Source: Streptomyces sp. H27-H5 | Lineage (GTDB): Bacteria; Actinomycetota; Actinomycetes; Streptomycetales; Streptomycetaceae | Direction: 5' to 3' | Assembly: GCF_026627505.1 (NCBI RefSeq) | Contig: NZ_JAPNLK010000002.1 | Location: 62,001 to 126,000, forward strand | DNA length: 64,000 nt | Shown here: positions 62,382 to 64,000 of the stretch, piece by piece | Layout of the letters: each line of letters begins with the position of its first letter | Position numbering within the stretch: the first letter of the stretch is position 1 | Position numbers and translations under genes: made by a program | The notes under the pieces: model-generated | What the model was told of the DNA's origin: nothing | Database searches by the model: none | The model's input: the letters and a program-made list of their open reading frames with translations, nothing else

Positions 62382-64000
62382 ATGAGCGCCGATTCGCTGG
62401 AACAGCCACGTCCGGATCCCCCGGGCGAGGGTCCGGACGACCCGGGGGGCGGTACTCCCGACCTCCAGGTGGTCGCGATCGGAGTGCTCGCCGTGCTCGC
62501 CGTCGTGGCGTGGGCGGTGTTCGGCAAGGACTCCTTCGACACCGCGTCGAGCACGGCGCTCGCCTGGGTGCTGGGCAACTTCGCCTGGCTGTTCGTGATC
62601 GCCGCCGACGTCTTCCTCGTCATGTGCGTCGTCCTCGCCCTCGGCCGGTTCGGCCGGATCAGGCTCGGCGCCGACGACTCCGAGCCCGAGTTCACGAACC
62701 TGTCCTGGATCGCGATGATGTTCAGCGCCGGCATGGGCATCGGCCTGATGTTCTACGGCGTGGGAGAGCCGCTCACCCACTTCCTGCACCCGCCACCCGC
62801 CTCCGGGGCGGCCCCGGGGACCGGCGCCGCCGCCCGCGCGGCCCTCGACTACTCCTTCTTCCACTGGACCCTGACCCCCTGGGCCATCTACGGCATCGCG
62901 GGCCTCGCCCTGGCCTACGCGACCTTCCGCAAGGGTCGCGGCAACCGGCTCAGCTCCGCCTTCGTCCCGCTGATCGGCGAGCGGCGGGCCGCCGGACCGC
63001 TCGGCAGGACCATCGACCTGCTCGCCGTCTTCGCCACGGTCTTCGGCACCGCGACCAGCCTCGGCCTCGGCGCGCTCCAGGTGGCCGAGGGGCTCGACCT
63101 CACCGCCGGCGTCGAGGACACGATCACCGTCCAGCTGATCATCATCGGCTCGCTGTCGGCTGCCTTCGTGCTCTCAGCCTTCTCCGGCCTGCACAAGGGC
63201 GTGAAGTGGCTGAGCACCATCAACCTCGTACTCGCCGCCGTGCTCATGCTCTTCGTCTTCGTCCTCGGCCCGACCGTCTACATCCTCGACGTCATCCCGG
63301 CGAGCGTCGGCAGCTACCTGCACGAACTGCTGCCCCTGGCGACCGGGACCGGCGCCTTCACCGACAGCACGTGGCTCGGCGCGTGGACCATCTTCTACTG
63401 GGCGTGGTGGCTCTCCTGGGCCCCGTTCGTCGGCACCTTCATCGCCCGCATCTCGCGCGGCCGCACCATCCGCGAGTTCCTCATCGGCGTGCTGCTGGTG
63501 CCCAGCGGCGCCACCGTCGTCTGGTTCTGCGTGATGGGCGGCACCGCCATCCGGCTCGAATCCACCGGCGCCGCCGACCTCGCCGGCAAGGTCCGGGAGG
63601 GCGTGGAGGCGTCGCTCTTCGCGATGCTCGACGCGCTGCCGCTGGGCACCGTCACCTCCTGGGTGGCGATGGTCCTGGTCATGACGTACTTCGTCACCAG
63701 CGCCGACTCCGCCTCCCTGGTCATGGGCTCGCTCACCAGCCGCGGCTCCCTGAACCCGCCCACCTGGCTGGTCGTCACCTGGGGCATCCTGATGGCCGGC
63801 GTGGCCGCCGCGCTGCTCCTCGCGGGCGGCCTGAAATCCCTTCAGACCGCGACCATCCTGGTCGCACTGCCCTTCGTCGTCGTCATGTTGCTGCTCTGCT
63901 GGGCCCTGGTGAGGGAACTGCGCGAAGACCCCGGCGCGGGCCCCGCCCGCACGCACGCGCTCCACGGGATGCGCGACGCCGTCAAGGCGATGGTCGGCGA
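62382..64000 (+). CDS. BCCT-family transporter, partial (runs off the right edge)
   Basis: About 539 residues of a betaine/carnitine/choline transporter are in the window. The twelve-helix core is recognisable: SWIAMMFSAGMGIGLMFYGV with the glycine-rich unwound helix, FFHWTLTPWAIYGIAGLALAY, FGTATSLGLGALQVAEGL, and WTIFYWAWWLSWAPFVGTFIARISRGRTIREF with the aromatic box residues. FVTSADSASLVMGSLTSRG is a late signature. A Pro/Asp-rich N-terminal tail of about 27 residues precedes the first helix. Such carriers bring in glycine betaine or choline for osmotic protection. Beyond base 64000 only the cytoplasmic end should be missing. Confidence 0.92.
   Translation, partial: MSADSLEQPRPDPPGEGPDDPGGGTPDLQVVAIGVLAVLAVVAWAVFGKDSFDTASSTALAWVLGNFAWLFVIAADVFLVMCVVLALGRFGRIRLGADDSEPEFTNLSWIAMMFSAGMGIGLMFYGVGEPLTHFLHPPPASGAAPGTGAAARAALDYSFFHWTLTPWAIYGIAGLALAYATFRKGRGNRLSSAFVPLIGERRAAGPLGRTIDLLAVFATVFGTATSLGLGALQVAEGLDLTAGVEDTITVQLIIIGSLSAAFVLSAFSGLHKGVKWLSTINLVLAAVLMLFVFVLGPTVYILDVIPASVGSYLHELLPLATGTGAFTDSTWLGAWTIFYWAWWLSWAPFVGTFIARISRGRTIREFLIGVLLVPSGATVVWFCVMGGTAIRLESTGAADLAGKVREGVEASLFAMLDALPLGTVTSWVAMVLVMTYFVTSADSASLVMGSLTSRGSLNPPTWLVVTWGILMAGVAAALLLAGGLKSLQTATILVALPFVVVMLLLCWALVRELREDPGAGPARTHALHGMRDAVKAMVG

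Overview
This is a very GC-rich, gene-dense window with no rRNA, tRNA, CRISPR array or transposase that I can see. Near-total G/C at third codon positions, frequent GTG starts, ATGA/GTGA stop-start overlaps, F420-dependent enzymes, paired P450s, several SpoIIE-type phosphatases, MocR and GlxA regulators and TAGGCT-like -10 boxes just upstream of ATGs all point to a Streptomyces (or close relative) chromosome arm. Both ends cut a gene: malate synthase at the left, a BCCT transporter at the right.

Layout. 1-11.2 kb: a purine/ureide island (malate synthase, a MobA-like nucleotidyltransferase, AllR, allantoinase, allantoicase) interrupted by a MocR regulator, a NarL-type two-component system and an FtsX/LolD-type ABC exporter. 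Three near-identical palindromes, in front of malate synthase and in the allR-allB gap, look like AllR operators and tie glyoxylate-producing allantoin breakdown to malate synthase. 11.2-15.1 kb: SDR, RibD-like reductase, EamA exporter, P450. 15.1-21.0 kb: a Gfo/Idh dehydrogenase divergent from a complete sugar ABC importer with a ROK kinase and a membrane-anchored partner. 21.0-23.0 kb: MBL protein, exonuclease III, DUF6278-like protein. 23.1-26.3 kb: gluABCD-like glutamate importer.

26.4-34.9 kb: secreted CocE/X-Pro-type hydrolase, L,D-transpeptidase lipoprotein, a MurJ-like flippase, an OmpR/CseB-like response regulator whose partner sensor kinase is only a frameshifted remnant, a second P450, and a membrane-anchored unknown. 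35-40.3 kb: gamma-glutamyltransferase, a methionine aminopeptidase paralogue divergent from a small XRE regulator across an AT-rich operator-like gap, a PPOX-class protein and a proline-rich unknown. 40.5-45.1 kb: a tight operon for the lower steps of reductive pyrimidine (or hydantoin) catabolism, ending in an F420-dependent luciferase-like oxidoreductase. 45.2-50.2 kb: histidinol-phosphatase, an FAD oxidoreductase coupled to a macrodomain protein, RecQ.

50.4-53.1 kb holds the most intriguing unit: three translationally coupled genes encoding an IrrE/ImmA-like metalloprotease, a seven-helix membrane protein with a cytosolic domain, and a helical-repeat protein resembling the sensory half of an XRE-TPR regulator but without the HTH. 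I read this as a candidate membrane-linked protease signalling or defence module. 53.2-64 kb: DUF3574 protein, two convergent SpoIIE-type phosphatases, GlxA-type regulator divergent from an isochorismatase-like hydrolase, GNAT, glycerate kinase and the BCCT transporter.

Product names rest on recognising motifs and family resemblance by eye; no database search was run.
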